A program made the translations under genes and the position numbers. From positions 372,001 through 436,000 of the forward strand of contig NZ_WAGX01000004.1 of assembly GCF_008830185.1 (NCBI RefSeq): a DNA stretch of 64,000 nucleotides. Reading direction: 5' to 3'. Numbering within the stretch: the first letter of the stretch is position 1; each line of letters begins with the position of its first letter. Source of the stretch: Candidatus Galacturonatibacter soehngenii. GTDB taxonomy: Bacteria > Bacillota > Clostridia > Lachnospirales > Lachnospiraceae. The notes below the pieces were generated by a model, which saw nothing but the letters and a program-made list of their open reading frames with translations, was not told the DNA's origin and searched no databases. Of the stretch, positions 35,818 through 44,408 are shown one piece after another.

Positions 35818-36609
35818 ATGAGTGAAGTAATTGTAGTAACATCGGGTAAAGGTGGAGTTGGTAAAACAACCTCATCTGCAAATGTAGGAACAGGTCTTGC
35901 AAAGCTTGATCAAAAAGTTGTTCTTATTGATACAGATATAGGTCTACGAAATCTTGATGTTGTAATGGGACTTGAAAATCGTATTGTTTATAATCTGGTA
36001 GATGTAGTAGAAGGAAATTGTAGAATTAAACAGGCTTTAATCAAAGACAAAAGATATCCAAATCTTTATTTGTTACCATCTGCTCAAACAAGAGATAAAA
36101 CATCTGTTACACCAGAACAGATGAAAAAGCTCACAGACGAGCTTCGTGAAGAGTTTGACTACATAATTCTTGATTGTCCTGCAGGAATAGAGCAAGGATT
36201 TAAGAATGCAATTGCAGGTGCTGATCGAGCACTTATTGTTACAACACCTGAAGTTTCAGCAATTAGAGATGCAGATCGTATCATTGGACTTTTAGAAGCA
36301 AATAGTATGAAAAAAATTGATTTAATTGTAAATCGTCTAAGACCAGATATGGTAAAAAGAGGCGATATGATGTCGATTGATGATGTTGTGGATATTTTAG
36401 CAATAAACTTAATTGGTGCCGTACCTGATGATGAGGCAATTGTTATTTCTACCAATCAAGGAGAACCATTAGTAGGTTCTGACACATTAGCTGGAAAAGC
36501 TTATATGAATATTTGTCATAGAATATTGGGTGAAGAAGTGCCATTAATGGATTTTAGTACAGAAAATGGTTTGTTTGCGAAAATAGCGAATTTATTTAAG
36601 AAAAACTAA
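35818..36609 (+). CDS. minD: septum site-determining ATPase MinD
   Basis: 263 residues, RBS GGAGG. Deviant Walker A SGKGGVGKTTSSANVG, DTDIGLRNLDVVMGLENR, and the DCPAGIEQGFKNAI switch region. The C-terminus ends in an amphipathic helix (LFAKIANLFKKN) that anchors it to the membrane. Between minC and minE. Confidence 0.97.
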   Translation: MSEVIVVTSGKGGVGKTTSSANVGTGLAKLDQKVVLIDTDIGLRNLDVVMGLENRIVYNLVDVVEGNCRIKQALIKDKRYPNLYLLPSAQTRDKTSVTPEQMKKLTDELREEFDYIILDCPAGIEQGFKNAIAGADRALIVTTPEVSAIRDADRIIGLLEANSMKKIDLIVNRLRPDMVKRGDMMSIDDVVDILAINLIGAVPDDEAIVISTNQGEPLVGSDTLAGKAYMNICHRILGEEVPLMDFSTENGLFAKIANLFKKN

Positions 36610-36622
36610 GGAGGCAGTTAGT

Positions 36623-36895
36623 ATGAACATTATGGATTTTTTCCGGAAGAAAAATTCAAGCGATGTTGCAAAGGATCGCTTAAAGTTAGTGTTAGTATCA
36701 GATAGAGCTAATTGCTCACCAGAAGTCATGGAAATGATTAAAAATGATATCATTAAGGTTATATCAAAATATTTGGAAGTGGATGCAGAGGGATTAGATA
36801 TTCAAATTACCCAAACAGACATTGATGGTAGTAAAGGAATTCCTGCGCTATATGCAAATATACCGATTAAGAAGTTGAAACAGACTTCTGAATAA
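36623..36895 (+). CDS. minE: cell division topological factor MinE
   Basis: 90 residues, RBS AAGGAGG. The N-terminal amphipathic part is MDFFRKKNSS, then DRLKLVLVSDRANCSPEVME, the MinD-contact strand, and the C-terminal topological domain with YANIPIKKLK. Its presence means the Min system should oscillate as in E. coli rather than rely on DivIVA/MinJ. No divIVA is seen in the window. Confidence 0.93.
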   Translation: MNIMDFFRKKNSSDVAKDRLKLVLVSDRANCSPEVMEMIKNDIIKVISKYLEVDAEGLDIQITQTDIDGSKGIPALYANIPIKKLKQTSE

Positions 36896-36913
36896 AGAAA
36901 CTGGAGAATATTT

Positions 36914-38017
36914 ATGTTAAAACAGTATGAAATTAAAAATTACAATTTTAGATTACTTATTTTAATAATAGCGATTTCTGTCTTAGGAGTTCTATTTGTG
37001 GGAAGTGCAAGATCCTCTCTCCAGAACAAACAGATTATGGGACTAGCCTTGGGATTAGTGGCTTTACTTGTTGTATCTCTTATGGATTACTCCTATATCC
37101 TAAATTTCTATTGGCTATTATATATTGTAAATATTATACTGTTGCTTTTAGTTAAAGTTGTTGGTGACGATGCTGGTGGTGCAGTTAGATGGGTTGAAAT
37201 TGCCGGCATACGTTTTCAACCATCGGAGTTTAGTAAGATATTTTTAATTTTATTTTTTGCGAAGTTTTTTACCAAATATCAGGAAAAAATCAATACTGTT
37301 AGAATATTAGCTTTGACTGCAGTTTTGATTGGTGTTCCTTTGTACTTGATTGTATCCCAACCGGCGTTATCAACAAGTATTGTTGTAGCATTAATTTTTT
37401 GCGTACTCTTGTTTGTTTCAGGATTAAGTTATAAAATAATACTAAGTGTTGCAGCGGTTACGATTCCAATGCTTATCATAGGAATTAGCATTATTTTGCA
37501 ACCTGGGCAGAAGTTACTAAAAGGATATCAGGCTAACCGAGTATTAGCTTGGCTGCAGCCAGAACAATATTCTGATTTGGCACGCCAGCAATTGAATTCA
37601 AAAATTGCGATTGGTTCCGGACAATTATTTGGTAAAGGACTTAATAATAATATTATTTCGTCTGTTAAAAATGGAAATTTTATTTCAGAGCCTCATACAG
37701 ATTTTATTTTTGCAGTTGTAGGAGAAGAGCTTGGATTTATCGGCGGATGTGTTATAATAGTTCTATTATTATTAATTGCGTTGGAATGTCTTAGGATTGG
37801 TAGAAATGCAAAAGATTTTTCGGGGACACTTATTTGCTCTGGTATGGCGGCATTGATTGTTTGCCAAAGTTTTGTTAATATATGTGTTGCAACTGGATTA
37901 ATGCCAAATACTGGTATTCCATTACCGTTTGTAAGTTATGGATTAACATCTCTGGTCAGTATTTTTATTGGTATGGGATTTGTTTTTAATGTTGGGCTTC
38001 AGCCTAAAAAATATTAA
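36914..38017 (+). CDS. rodA: peptidoglycan polymerase RodA (SEDS family)
   Basis: 367 residues, 18 bases after minE, with TGGAG upstream. About ten membrane segments. SEDS hallmarks: RWVEIAGIRFQPSEFSKI, the long outer loop with KLLKGYQANRVLAWL, SEPHTDFIFAVVGEELGF with the catalytic-loop Asp, and GLMPNTGIPLPFVSYGLTS. It polymerises glycan strands together with PBP2 encoded upstream. An FtsW role is less likely given this neighbourhood. Confidence 0.9.
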   Translation: MLKQYEIKNYNFRLLILIIAISVLGVLFVGSARSSLQNKQIMGLALGLVALLVVSLMDYSYILNFYWLLYIVNIILLLLVKVVGDDAGGAVRWVEIAGIRFQPSEFSKIFLILFFAKFFTKYQEKINTVRILALTAVLIGVPLYLIVSQPALSTSIVVALIFCVLLFVSGLSYKIILSVAAVTIPMLIIGISIILQPGQKLLKGYQANRVLAWLQPEQYSDLARQQLNSKIAIGSGQLFGKGLNNNIISSVKNGNFISEPHTDFIFAVVGEELGFIGGCVIIVLLLLIALECLRIGRNAKDFSGTLICSGMAALIVCQSFVNICVATGLMPNTGIPLPFVSYGLTSLVSIFIGMGFVFNVGLQPKKY

Positions 38018-38028
38018 GGAGGTATTGT

Positions 38029-38424
38029 ATGAATATAGGTTTAATAGCACATGATTCAAAGAAAAAATTGATGCAAAATTTCTGTATTGCGTATCGCGGC
38101 ATTTTAAGTAAAAATGAGCTATTTGCTACTGGTACAACAGGAAGGTTAATTGAAGAAGTAGCAAATTTAAATATTCACAAATATTTAGCGGGGCATTTGG
38201 GAGGAGAGCAACAGTTAGGAGCTCAAATAGAGCACAACCAAATTGATTTGGTAATATTTCTTCGCGATCCACTAGCTCCAAAGTCACACGAGCCAGATGT
38301 AAATAATGTAATTAGATTATGCGATATGCATAATATTCCACTGGCTACCAATTTAGCTACTGCAGAATTATTGATCAAATCACTTGACAGAGGAGACTTA
38401 GAGTGGCGTGAAATGTACAAATAA
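38029..38424 (+). CDS. mgsA: methylglyoxal synthase
   Basis: 131 residues, RBS AAGGAGG, 11 bases after rodA. IGLIAHDSKKKLMQNF, the phosphate loop ATGTTGRLIEE, GHLGGEQQLGAQI, the catalytic Asp in FLRDPLAPKSHEPD and the His in CDMHNIPLATN are intact. It converts dihydroxyacetone phosphate to methylglyoxal and phosphate, relieving sugar-phosphate stress. Its place in a shape operon is a recurrent clostridial arrangement without a clear reason. Confidence 0.95.
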   Translation: MNIGLIAHDSKKKLMQNFCIAYRGILSKNELFATGTTGRLIEEVANLNIHKYLAGHLGGEQQLGAQIEHNQIDLVIFLRDPLAPKSHEPDVNNVIRLCDMHNIPLATNLATAELLIKSLDRGDLEWREMYK

Positions 38425-39388
38425 AGTAATTACTTCGTTAATTACGATACTAACAGTTTCTGTATTATTTACAGGCTGTGCAGATAAAAAATTTACAAAA
38501 GAATACGATATAACAAATAGTGATTATGCATATAACATAACAAATGTAGCTGAGAACTTAACATTAAAACCTTTTGCAGCTGATTTATGTGTTGTTTCGG
38601 ACAATGTACTCTCCGATGATATTGATGATTCTCTTTCGGAGGCAGCTGCTTTGTTTGGTGTGGACTCACGCCAGGTATTATATGCCAAAAATGTCAATGA
38701 AAAATTATATCCAGCAAGTATAACGAAGGTCTTAACCGCTTTGATAGCACTGGAAAAGGGCAAGCTAGACGATGTAATTACTGTTTCAAAAGATGCAGAA
38801 ATTAAGGAATCAGGTGCTCAATTATGTGGTTTTAAAGAAGGGGATAAAATTACGTTAGAACAGGCATTGCATGGTTTGTTGATGTATTCTGGAAATGATG
38901 CTGGTGTTGCTATCGCAGAATATATATCAGGAAGTGTAGAGGAATTTTCTGATTTAATGAATGAAACAGCCAAGAAACTTGGTGCTACAAACTCTAATTT
39001 TGTTAACCCACATGGATTATCAGATGAAAATCATTATACAACTGCATATGATTTGTATCTGATTTTTAATGCTGCTATGAAATATGATAAATTTGTAGAA
39101 ATTATTAATACTGATTCATGGACAACCTCTTATACATTAAGTAATGGTTCATCAAAAGAAATCACTTTTAAAACCACTAATTTATATTTAAAAGGCGATG
39201 AAAAGTCTCCAGAAGGAGTAACTGTTATTGGTGGAAAGACAGGTACGACGAATGCAGCGGGGTCTTGTTTGGTGTTATTAAGTAAAAATGAGTCAGGTAA
39301 CCCATATATATCAATTGTTTTAAAGGCTGGAAGTAGAAGTATTTTGTATACGCAAATGACTGACATTTTGGGCGAAATCAACAAATAG
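38408..39388 (+). CDS. D-alanyl-D-alanine carboxypeptidase, lipoprotein form
   Basis: 326 residues, GTG start at 38408 overlapping mgsA by 17 bases, with AGAGGAG upstream. The N-terminal signal ends in a lipobox LFTGC. The penicillin-binding folds are SITK (Ser near residue 99), YSGND and GGKTGTTNAAGS. It is a low-molecular-weight S11 enzyme that trims the terminal D-Ala from pentapeptides. The usual C-terminal amphipathic anchor is missing, which agrees with anchoring by the lipid. Confidence 0.88.
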   Translation: MKCTNKVITSLITILTVSVLFTGCADKKFTKEYDITNSDYAYNITNVAENLTLKPFAADLCVVSDNVLSDDIDDSLSEAAALFGVDSRQVLYAKNVNEKLYPASITKVLTALIALEKGKLDDVITVSKDAEIKESGAQLCGFKEGDKITLEQALHGLLMYSGNDAGVAIAEYISGSVEEFSDLMNETAKKLGATNSNFVNPHGLSDENHYTTAYDLYLIFNAAMKYDKFVEIINTDSWTTSYTLSNGSSKEITFKTTNLYLKGDEKSPEGVTVIGGKTGTTNAAGSCLVLLSKNESGNPYISIVLKAGSRSILYTQMTDILGEINK

Positions 39389-39391
39389 TAG

Positions 39392-39420
39392 TTGTTTTTT
39401 TCTCTTATTTAGGCTATAAT
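39392..39420 (+). promoter_or_regulatory. promoter for the small P-loop gene
   Basis: TTGTTT (39392-39397), a 17-base spacer and TATAAT (39415-39420), just after the carboxypeptidase stop. Confidence 0.5.
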
Positions 39421-39493
39421 GAATTAAATCATAAATCAATTAACGAGTGTTGTGTTTTTCTATTGGAACAATATGTCTAAGGAGGAGATTACA

Positions 39494-39913
39494 ATGATAA
39501 GTTTGATTGTAGGAAAAAAGGGTAAGGGAAAGACAAAGTTACTACTTAATTCAGTGAACAATAAGGTAAAAAGTACTTCAGGAAATATCGTCTACTTAGA
39601 TAAGAGCACAAGAAATATTCATGAACTTAGTAATAAAGTTAGATTAATTAATGTTTTAGATTATCCACTTGAAAATTGTGATGAATTTATTGGTTTTATT
39701 TGTGGAATTATTTCGCAGGACTATGATTTAGAAGAAGTTTACCTTGATAGCTTTTTAAAAATTGCACATATTGACAATTTAGAAATAGATCATGCGATTG
39801 AAAAACTATCAAAGATAAGTGAAAAATTCAAAGTGAATTTTACAATTAGTGTTTCAGATGATGAAAGTAATTTAACAGATATGGTAAAATCATATTTAAT
39901 TGAATCATTATAA
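39494..39913 (+). CDS. small P-loop protein of unknown function
   Basis: 139 residues from the ATG at 39494 (AAGGAGGAG upstream), preferred over 39452. The very N-terminus is a strand plus Walker A, LIVGKKGKGKTKLLL. A plausible Walker B-like strand is LEEVYLDSFLKI near residue 83. No other family marks were recognised. It sits between the wall block and a DUF378 gene and has its own promoter and terminator. It is too small for a standard ATPase engine and may be a nucleotide-dependent switch. Confidence 0.6.
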   Translation: MISLIVGKKGKGKTKLLLNSVNNKVKSTSGNIVYLDKSTRNIHELSNKVRLINVLDYPLENCDEFIGFICGIISQDYDLEEVYLDSFLKIAHIDNLEIDHAIEKLSKISEKFKVNFTISVSDDESNLTDMVKSYLIESL

Positions 39914-39969
39914 AAAAGACAAAAAGATAAATCTTTTCATAGATAAAAAGTTCTTAACATGAAAAATTG

Positions 39970-39998
39970 AGCTGTTGCCTAGAAGCAACAGCTTTTAT
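39970..39998 (+). terminator. intrinsic terminator
   Basis: AGCTGTTGC (39970-39978) pairs perfectly with GCAACAGCT (39985-39993), followed by TTTATT. Confidence 0.85.
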
Positions 39999-40069
39999 TC
40001 ATAACAAGAGCAACTTTTTGCATTCTAATTTGAAAGGTGCAAGTTGAATTATGTAATTGATTGGATTGC

Positions 40070-40103
40070 GATTAAAAGGAATACATTCGTATTCCTTTTA
40101 ATC
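40070..40103. terminator. perfect hairpin downstream of the DUF378 gene
   Basis: GATTAAAAGGAATA (40070-40083) and TATTCCTTTTAATC (40090-40103) form a 14-bp perfect stem. It lies after the minus-strand gene; neither side shows a long T-run, so termination is likely but not certain. Confidence 0.5.
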
Positions 40104-40116
40104 GATAATCATAAGT

Positions 40117-40329
40117 TTAAGCTTTGTTCATTGCACCAATTCTACCATATAAGCTAATGATATAAAGACCGGATAGCCCAACAATGCCGTATACGATTCT
40201 TGAAAAAACAGTCATTTCTCCAAAAAGAAATGCAACAAGATCGAATCGGAAAAATCCAATGAGGCCCCAGTTCACAGCTCCAATGATTGCAATTGTTAAT
40301 AATGTATAATCTAATCCTCTTGAATCCAT
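40117..40329 (-). CDS. DUF378 family small membrane protein
   Basis: 70 residues on the minus strand, with TAAGGAGG before the ATG at 40329. Two membrane segments (residues about 8-30 and 40-60) with the family stretch AIIGAVNWGLIGFFRFDLVA. Members are common in Firmicutes and uncharacterised. It is the only minus-strand gene for tens of kilobases. Confidence 0.85.
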   Translation of the reverse strand: MDSRGLDYTLLTIAIIGAVNWGLIGFFRFDLVAFLFGEMTVFSRIVYGIVGLSGLYIISLYGRIGAMNKA

Positions 40330-40492
40330 ATTTATTACCTCCTTAATATACTATTAGTTTGATGTTTTTTTATTTAATTATGAGTGGTAAAATATGTAAT
40401 TTTTATACGGCATTTATCTTCTTAGGTCTAATAAAAATACAATATTTAGAAAGCATTATTATTGATATAAAAGTACAAGTTGTATATAATGT

Positions 40493-40862
40493 AACTTATC
40501 GGAAGGAAAACAAGCGGCTGCGAAGCAGACATTTGTTTTACCCGATAAGTTAGCGATAGAGCGAAGCTCTAGAGCTACTACACGAAGGAACGAAGTTGCA
40601 GAGTGTAGGCTTATCGGAAGGAAAACAAGCGGCTGCGAAGCAGACATTTGTTTTACCCGATAAGTTAGCGATAGAGCGAAGCTCTAGAGCTACTACACGA
40701 AGGAACGAAGTTGCAGAGTGTAGGCTATCGGAAGGAAAACAAGCGACTGCGAAGCAGACATTTGTTTTACCCGATAAGTTAGCGATAGAGCGAAGCTCTA
40801 GAGCTATTACACGAAGGAACGAAGTTGCAGAGTGTAGGCTATCGGAAGGAAACAAGCATGAG
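40493..40862 (+). repeat. tandem array, about 3.2 copies of a 115-bp palindromic unit
   Basis: Units at 40495-40609, 40610-40724 and 40725-40838 plus a partial one to about 40862. Each unit contains three hairpins in order. The first has arms CTTATCGG/CCGATAAG, although units 2 and 3 lose a few bases of the left arm. The second is AGAGCGAAGCTCT. The third has CTACAC/GTGTAG arms (TTACAC on the left in unit 3). Units are nearly identical. There are no unique spacers, so it is not CRISPR. It lies directly before the TTG start of the HlyD-like gene. Related sequence occurs at 29707 and 48913. Confidence 0.9.
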
Positions 40863-40893
40863 TAAATCAAATTGAAATTGGGAGGAATTTTTT

Positions 40894-42279
40894 TTGGCAT
40901 CTAGAAATAATAAGGTTACAAAGTATCGCAGACCATTAAACATAAATATCGGTATAATAATCTTTGGTATTATTTTTATTTACATATTAATCAGTGTTTT
41001 TGTTTATATCGTTAATCCCAAGATTTCAGTATATGAAGTAAATAAAGGTTCTTTAGCAACAAATAATACCTATCAAGGATTGATACTTCGTAATGAGACA
41101 ATTGTCGCATGCGAGAAGGCTGGCTATGTTAATTTTTATGCCAGAGAAGGAGAAAAAATTGGAACAGGACAAACAGTCTATACAATTGACGAAACAGGAA
41201 AATTAGAACAGATTTTATCGGATACAACAGAAAGTGAAAGTACACTTACAGAGCAAGATATTAAATCACTTAAAACAGAAATTTCGAGTTTTGCAAATAA
41301 TTTTGATTCCAATAATTTTAAAAGTGTATATAATTTTAAATACGATATTGAAAATACAGTACTGGAACTAGTAAACATTAACTTGTTGAATAGTCTGGCT
41401 GATTTAAGTAGTGAAAATGCTGGTGTTTTTACCACCTATTCTGCTCCAACGGAAGGGTTGGTAGTATATTCGATAGATGGATATGAAGGTGTAACCATAG
41501 ATACACTTACAGAAGATATGTTTAACTACGAAAATTACAAAAAAACACCTGTTAAAACTTCAGATTTGGTTAATGCAGGTGATGTGGCGTACAAATTAAT
41601 TACAGATGAAGCGTGGTCGATTATCATACCATTGGATGAAGAAAAAGCAAATGAGTATGCTGAAAGAGAAACAATGAGAATTAAGTTTAAAAAGGATGGA
41701 GTAAAAGCCAACGCAGGTTTTAGTATTATTCGAATGAATAGTAAGCCATATGCAAAACTAGACTTAACCAGTTCTGTTATTCGCTATGCGACGGATCGTT
41801 TTATTGACGTTGAGTTTATGGTAAATAGTAAAGAGGGACTTAAGATACCATTAAGTGCTGTAGTTGAGAAAGATTTTTATACAATACCAGTAGAATATGC
41901 GACGCAAGGCGGCGACAATAAAAATATTGGTTTTCTACTTGAAACCTTTGATGAGAATGGTAAAAGTATGACACAATTTGTGCAACCAAACATTTACTAT
42001 TCAACGGATGAAGATTACTATGTGGAAAAACATGAATTTGAAACTGGTAATTATATCGTAAAAACAGATTCAACCGACCGATATCCAATTGGTAAAACAG
42101 ACAAGCTTACTGGTGTTTATAATATAAACAAAGGATATGCGCAATTCAAACAGATCAATATTTTATTTCAAAACGAAGAGTACTATATCGTGGAGGAAGG
42201 TACAACATATGGAATTGCTGTCTTTGATCATATTGTTTTAGATGGTAAAGCGGTTGAAGAAGATGACATTATATATTAA
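40894..42279 (+). CDS. HlyD-like membrane protein of the sepF cluster
   Basis: 461 residues, TTG start at 40894 with GGGAGGA upstream. One membrane segment at about residues 18-40, then an outer part with two biotinyl-lipoyl-like pieces: NEKAGYVNFYAREGEKI-type sequence near 75 and SDLVNAGDVAYKLI near 230. This is the layout of HlyD/RND adaptor proteins, but the helical hairpin is short and no ABC or outer-membrane partner is nearby. It heads a run with yggS, sepF and ylmH, suggesting an envelope or division role. Confidence 0.6.
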   Translation: MASRNNKVTKYRRPLNINIGIIIFGIIFIYILISVFVYIVNPKISVYEVNKGSLATNNTYQGLILRNETIVACEKAGYVNFYAREGEKIGTGQTVYTIDETGKLEQILSDTTESESTLTEQDIKSLKTEISSFANNFDSNNFKSVYNFKYDIENTVLELVNINLLNSLADLSSENAGVFTTYSAPTEGLVVYSIDGYEGVTIDTLTEDMFNYENYKKTPVKTSDLVNAGDVAYKLITDEAWSIIIPLDEEKANEYAERETMRIKFKKDGVKANAGFSIIRMNSKPYAKLDLTSSVIRYATDRFIDVEFMVNSKEGLKIPLSAVVEKDFYTIPVEYATQGGDNKNIGFLLETFDENGKSMTQFVQPNIYYSTDEDYYVEKHEFETGNYIVKTDSTDRYPIGKTDKLTGVYNINKGYAQFKQINILFQNEEYYIVEEGTTYGIAVFDHIVLDGKAVEEDDIIY

Positions 42280-42296
42280 GGAAAGTGAGTGTTTTC

Positions 42297-42989
42297 ATGA
42301 TTAAGGATAATTTAGATTTAGTAGAACATAAAATTACAAATGCATGTAAAAGAGCAGGTAGAGATAGAAGTGAAGTGACTTTAATTGCAGTTAGTAAGAC
42401 AAAGCCAATTTCTATGATTGAAGAGGTATTGGAAGAAGGAATCCTTCATTTTGGAGAAAACAAGGTACAAGAACTGTGTGATAAGTATGAGCAATTACCA
42501 AATCATATTAATTGGCATATGATTGGTCACTTACAAAGAAACAAAGTGAAATACATTGTTGATAAAGCGTGCCTTATTCATTCAGTGGATTCATTGAGAT
42601 TGGCTGAGACAATTAGTCAGGAGGCAGCAAAAAAGAACGTGACGGCTTCTATTTTAATCGAGGTTAATGTAGCGCAAGAGGAAAGTAAATATGGAATTCG
42701 TGTTGAAGAAGCCTTGCCATTTGTGGAAGAAATTTCAAAATTACCCAATATTTTGGTAAAAGGACTTATGACTATAGCACCATTTGTGAAAGATTCAGAA
42801 GAAAATCGGTATATTTTTCACAAATTAAAGCAATTATCTGTTGACATAAAAACAAAAAACATTGATAATGTTAGTATGAATATTCTTTCAATGGGAATGA
42901 CTGGCGATTATGAGGTTGCGATTGAAGAAGGTGCAACGCATGTTAGAGTAGGAACCGGTATTTTTGGAGAAAGAAACTATAATATTTAA
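42297..42989 (+). CDS. YggS/YlmE family PLP homeostasis protein
   Basis: 230 residues from the ATG at 42297 (AAGGAAAGTGAG upstream), preferred over the GTG at 42285. Single-domain alanine-racemase-like TIM barrel with the PLP Lys in LIAVSKTKP, FGENKVQEL, WHMIGHLQRNK and LSMGMTGDYEVAIEEG. It binds PLP and keeps vitamin B6 and amino-acid pools balanced. It precedes sepF as in the ylm cluster of Firmicutes. Confidence 0.93.
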   Translation: MIKDNLDLVEHKITNACKRAGRDRSEVTLIAVSKTKPISMIEEVLEEGILHFGENKVQELCDKYEQLPNHINWHMIGHLQRNKVKYIVDKACLIHSVDSLRLAETISQEAAKKNVTASILIEVNVAQEESKYGIRVEEALPFVEEISKLPNILVKGLMTIAPFVKDSEENRYIFHKLKQLSVDIKTKNIDNVSMNILSMGMTGDYEVAIEEGATHVRVGTGIFGERNYNI

Positions 42990-43020
42990 CATTAAGAAAA
43001 TAAATTCTGTACATTAGTTG

Positions 43021-43049
43021 TTGCAGTAAATGATAACATTTGCTATAAC
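43021..43049 (+). promoter_or_regulatory. possible sepF promoter
   Basis: TTGCAG (43021-43026), a 17-base spacer and TATAAC (43044-43049), about 55 bases before the sepF start. Confidence 0.45.
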
Positions 43050-43103
43050 AATTCTTTGCAGTATGCTTTGATATTGTAAAAGAGTGTTCAGATGGAGGTA
43101 AAT

Positions 43104-43622
43104 ATGGGAATAATGGATAAATTTTTGGATGTAATGCGTCTGAATGATGAAGATGATTATGAAGATGATTTCTATGATGACGATTACGATGATGTAAAAC
43201 CAAAGAAGAAAAATACAGCAAAAGATATAGATGATAGTTTTTATGAAAATGATACAAAATTCAAACCAAAAGCAGTGAAGACAAGCAATTCAAAAGTAAC
43301 ACCAATGCGACCTTCAAGAAAGCAGGTGGGCGGTATGGAAGTTTGTGTGATTAAACCAACATCAATGGAAGAATCAAGAGAAGTAACAGAGACATTATTA
43401 ACTGGACGAGCTGTTATTTTGAATTTGGAAGGACTTGATGTAGACATTGCTCAAAGAATTATTGATTTTACTTCAGGTTCTTGTTTCGCAATTAGTGGTA
43501 ATTTACAAAAGATTTCAAATTATATTTTTATTATAACACCACCAAGTGTTGATATTTCAGGTGATTTTCAAGATTTACTAAGTGGAGCCTTTGATGTACC
43601 AGCACTACATACTGAGATTTAA
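43104..43622 (+). CDS. sepF: cell division protein SepF
   Basis: 172 residues from the ATG at 43104 (GGAGG at 43094-43098, which rules out 43092). The N-terminal amphipathic helix MGIMDKFLDVMRL binds membrane. A very acidic Asp/Tyr-rich linker follows (about residues 14-35). The C-terminal SepF domain has VCVIKPTSMEESREVTETLL, VILNLEGLDVDIAQRIIDF and GSCFAISGNLQKI. It anchors FtsZ and shapes the septum. Confidence 0.93.
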   Translation: MGIMDKFLDVMRLNDEDDYEDDFYDDDYDDVKPKKKNTAKDIDDSFYENDTKFKPKAVKTSNSKVTPMRPSRKQVGGMEVCVIKPTSMEESREVTETLLTGRAVILNLEGLDVDIAQRIIDFTSGSCFAISGNLQKISNYIFIITPPSVDISGDFQDLLSGAFDVPALHTEI

Positions 43623-43627
43623 AAGAA

Positions 43628-44389
43628 ATGACAAAGGAAGAAACATTATTAAGTAAACGTTTTATTGAACTGAGTAACGTAGCCTTTCATAGAGGAATTT
43701 TGGTCTTTACAGATTTTTTAAATCTAAATGAACTAAATATTTTTTATGGCATTACCAAAGAGCTTCATACTGTAAGGTATCAAGCTTTTGGGGGCTATGA
43801 ATCAGCCGAGCGTCAGATGATTGCATTTATACCTGATGCTTTTTGTTATGATTATCAATCACATTATCCTATTGCAGTCATTAAAATCAAACCAGTTAAT
43901 CACAAATTTGCGGATACATTGACACATCGAGATTTTTTAGGAGCTATTATTAACCTTGGAATTGATCGTTGTAAAGTTGGTGATATTTTAGTGAAAGAAA
44001 ATGAAGCGATATTATTTTGCCATGAAAAACTAACAGATTTTTTTGTGGAACAACTAACAAAAGTAAAACATACTAATGTTTCAGTTACAGTTGAAACGCT
44101 TGGTGATTTTACTTATCAGCCTGAATTTAAAATGATAAAAGGCTCTATTTCATCCACAAGAATTGACAGTGTAATCGCTTTGTGTTGCGCAACATCAAGA
44201 AGTCAGGCGGTAGATTACATTCTTGGAAAAAAGGCTTTTTTAAATGGAAGACTGATAGAGGCAAACAGTGAGATAATAAAAGAAAATGATATTATTTCAA
44301 TTAGAGGTGTAGGAAAATTTGTTTTTACAGGTATTTTGTCACACACAAAAAAAGGTAAAGTATTTGTAGAGATTAAAAAATATATTTAA
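43628..44389 (+). CDS. YlmH-like S4-domain RNA-binding protein
   Basis: 253 residues, 5 bases after sepF; the sepF end supplies AAAAGAAA upstream, a weak RBS. The N-terminal two-thirds are YlmH-type (YGITKELHTVRYQAFGGYES, HRDFLGAIINLGI). The C-terminal S4 domain is SSTRIDSVIALCCATSRSQA and FLNGRLIEANSEIIKENDI. B. subtilis YlmH works on ribosome-bound nascent chain complexes; a similar role is likely here. Confidence 0.9.
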   Translation: MTKEETLLSKRFIELSNVAFHRGILVFTDFLNLNELNIFYGITKELHTVRYQAFGGYESAERQMIAFIPDAFCYDYQSHYPIAVIKIKPVNHKFADTLTHRDFLGAIINLGIDRCKVGDILVKENEAILFCHEKLTDFFVEQLTKVKHTNVSVTVETLGDFTYQPEFKMIKGSISSTRIDSVIALCCATSRSQAVDYILGKKAFLNGRLIEANSEIIKENDIISIRGVGKFVFTGILSHTKKGKVFVEIKKYI

Positions 44390-44408
44390 TTGAGAAAGGG
44401 ACGCGTAA

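Noticed and set aside
40493-40862. CRISPR-like periodic repeats
   Set aside because: The repeated unit is about 115 bases with no unique spacers and is itself made of hairpins; no cas genes nearby. A tandem palindromic repeat fits better.
40550-40900. Open reading frames on both strands across the repeat array (40596-40865 plus, 40550-40900 minus)
   Set aside because: They are read-through of the repeat itself, with repeated peptide blocks, no RBS and no homology.
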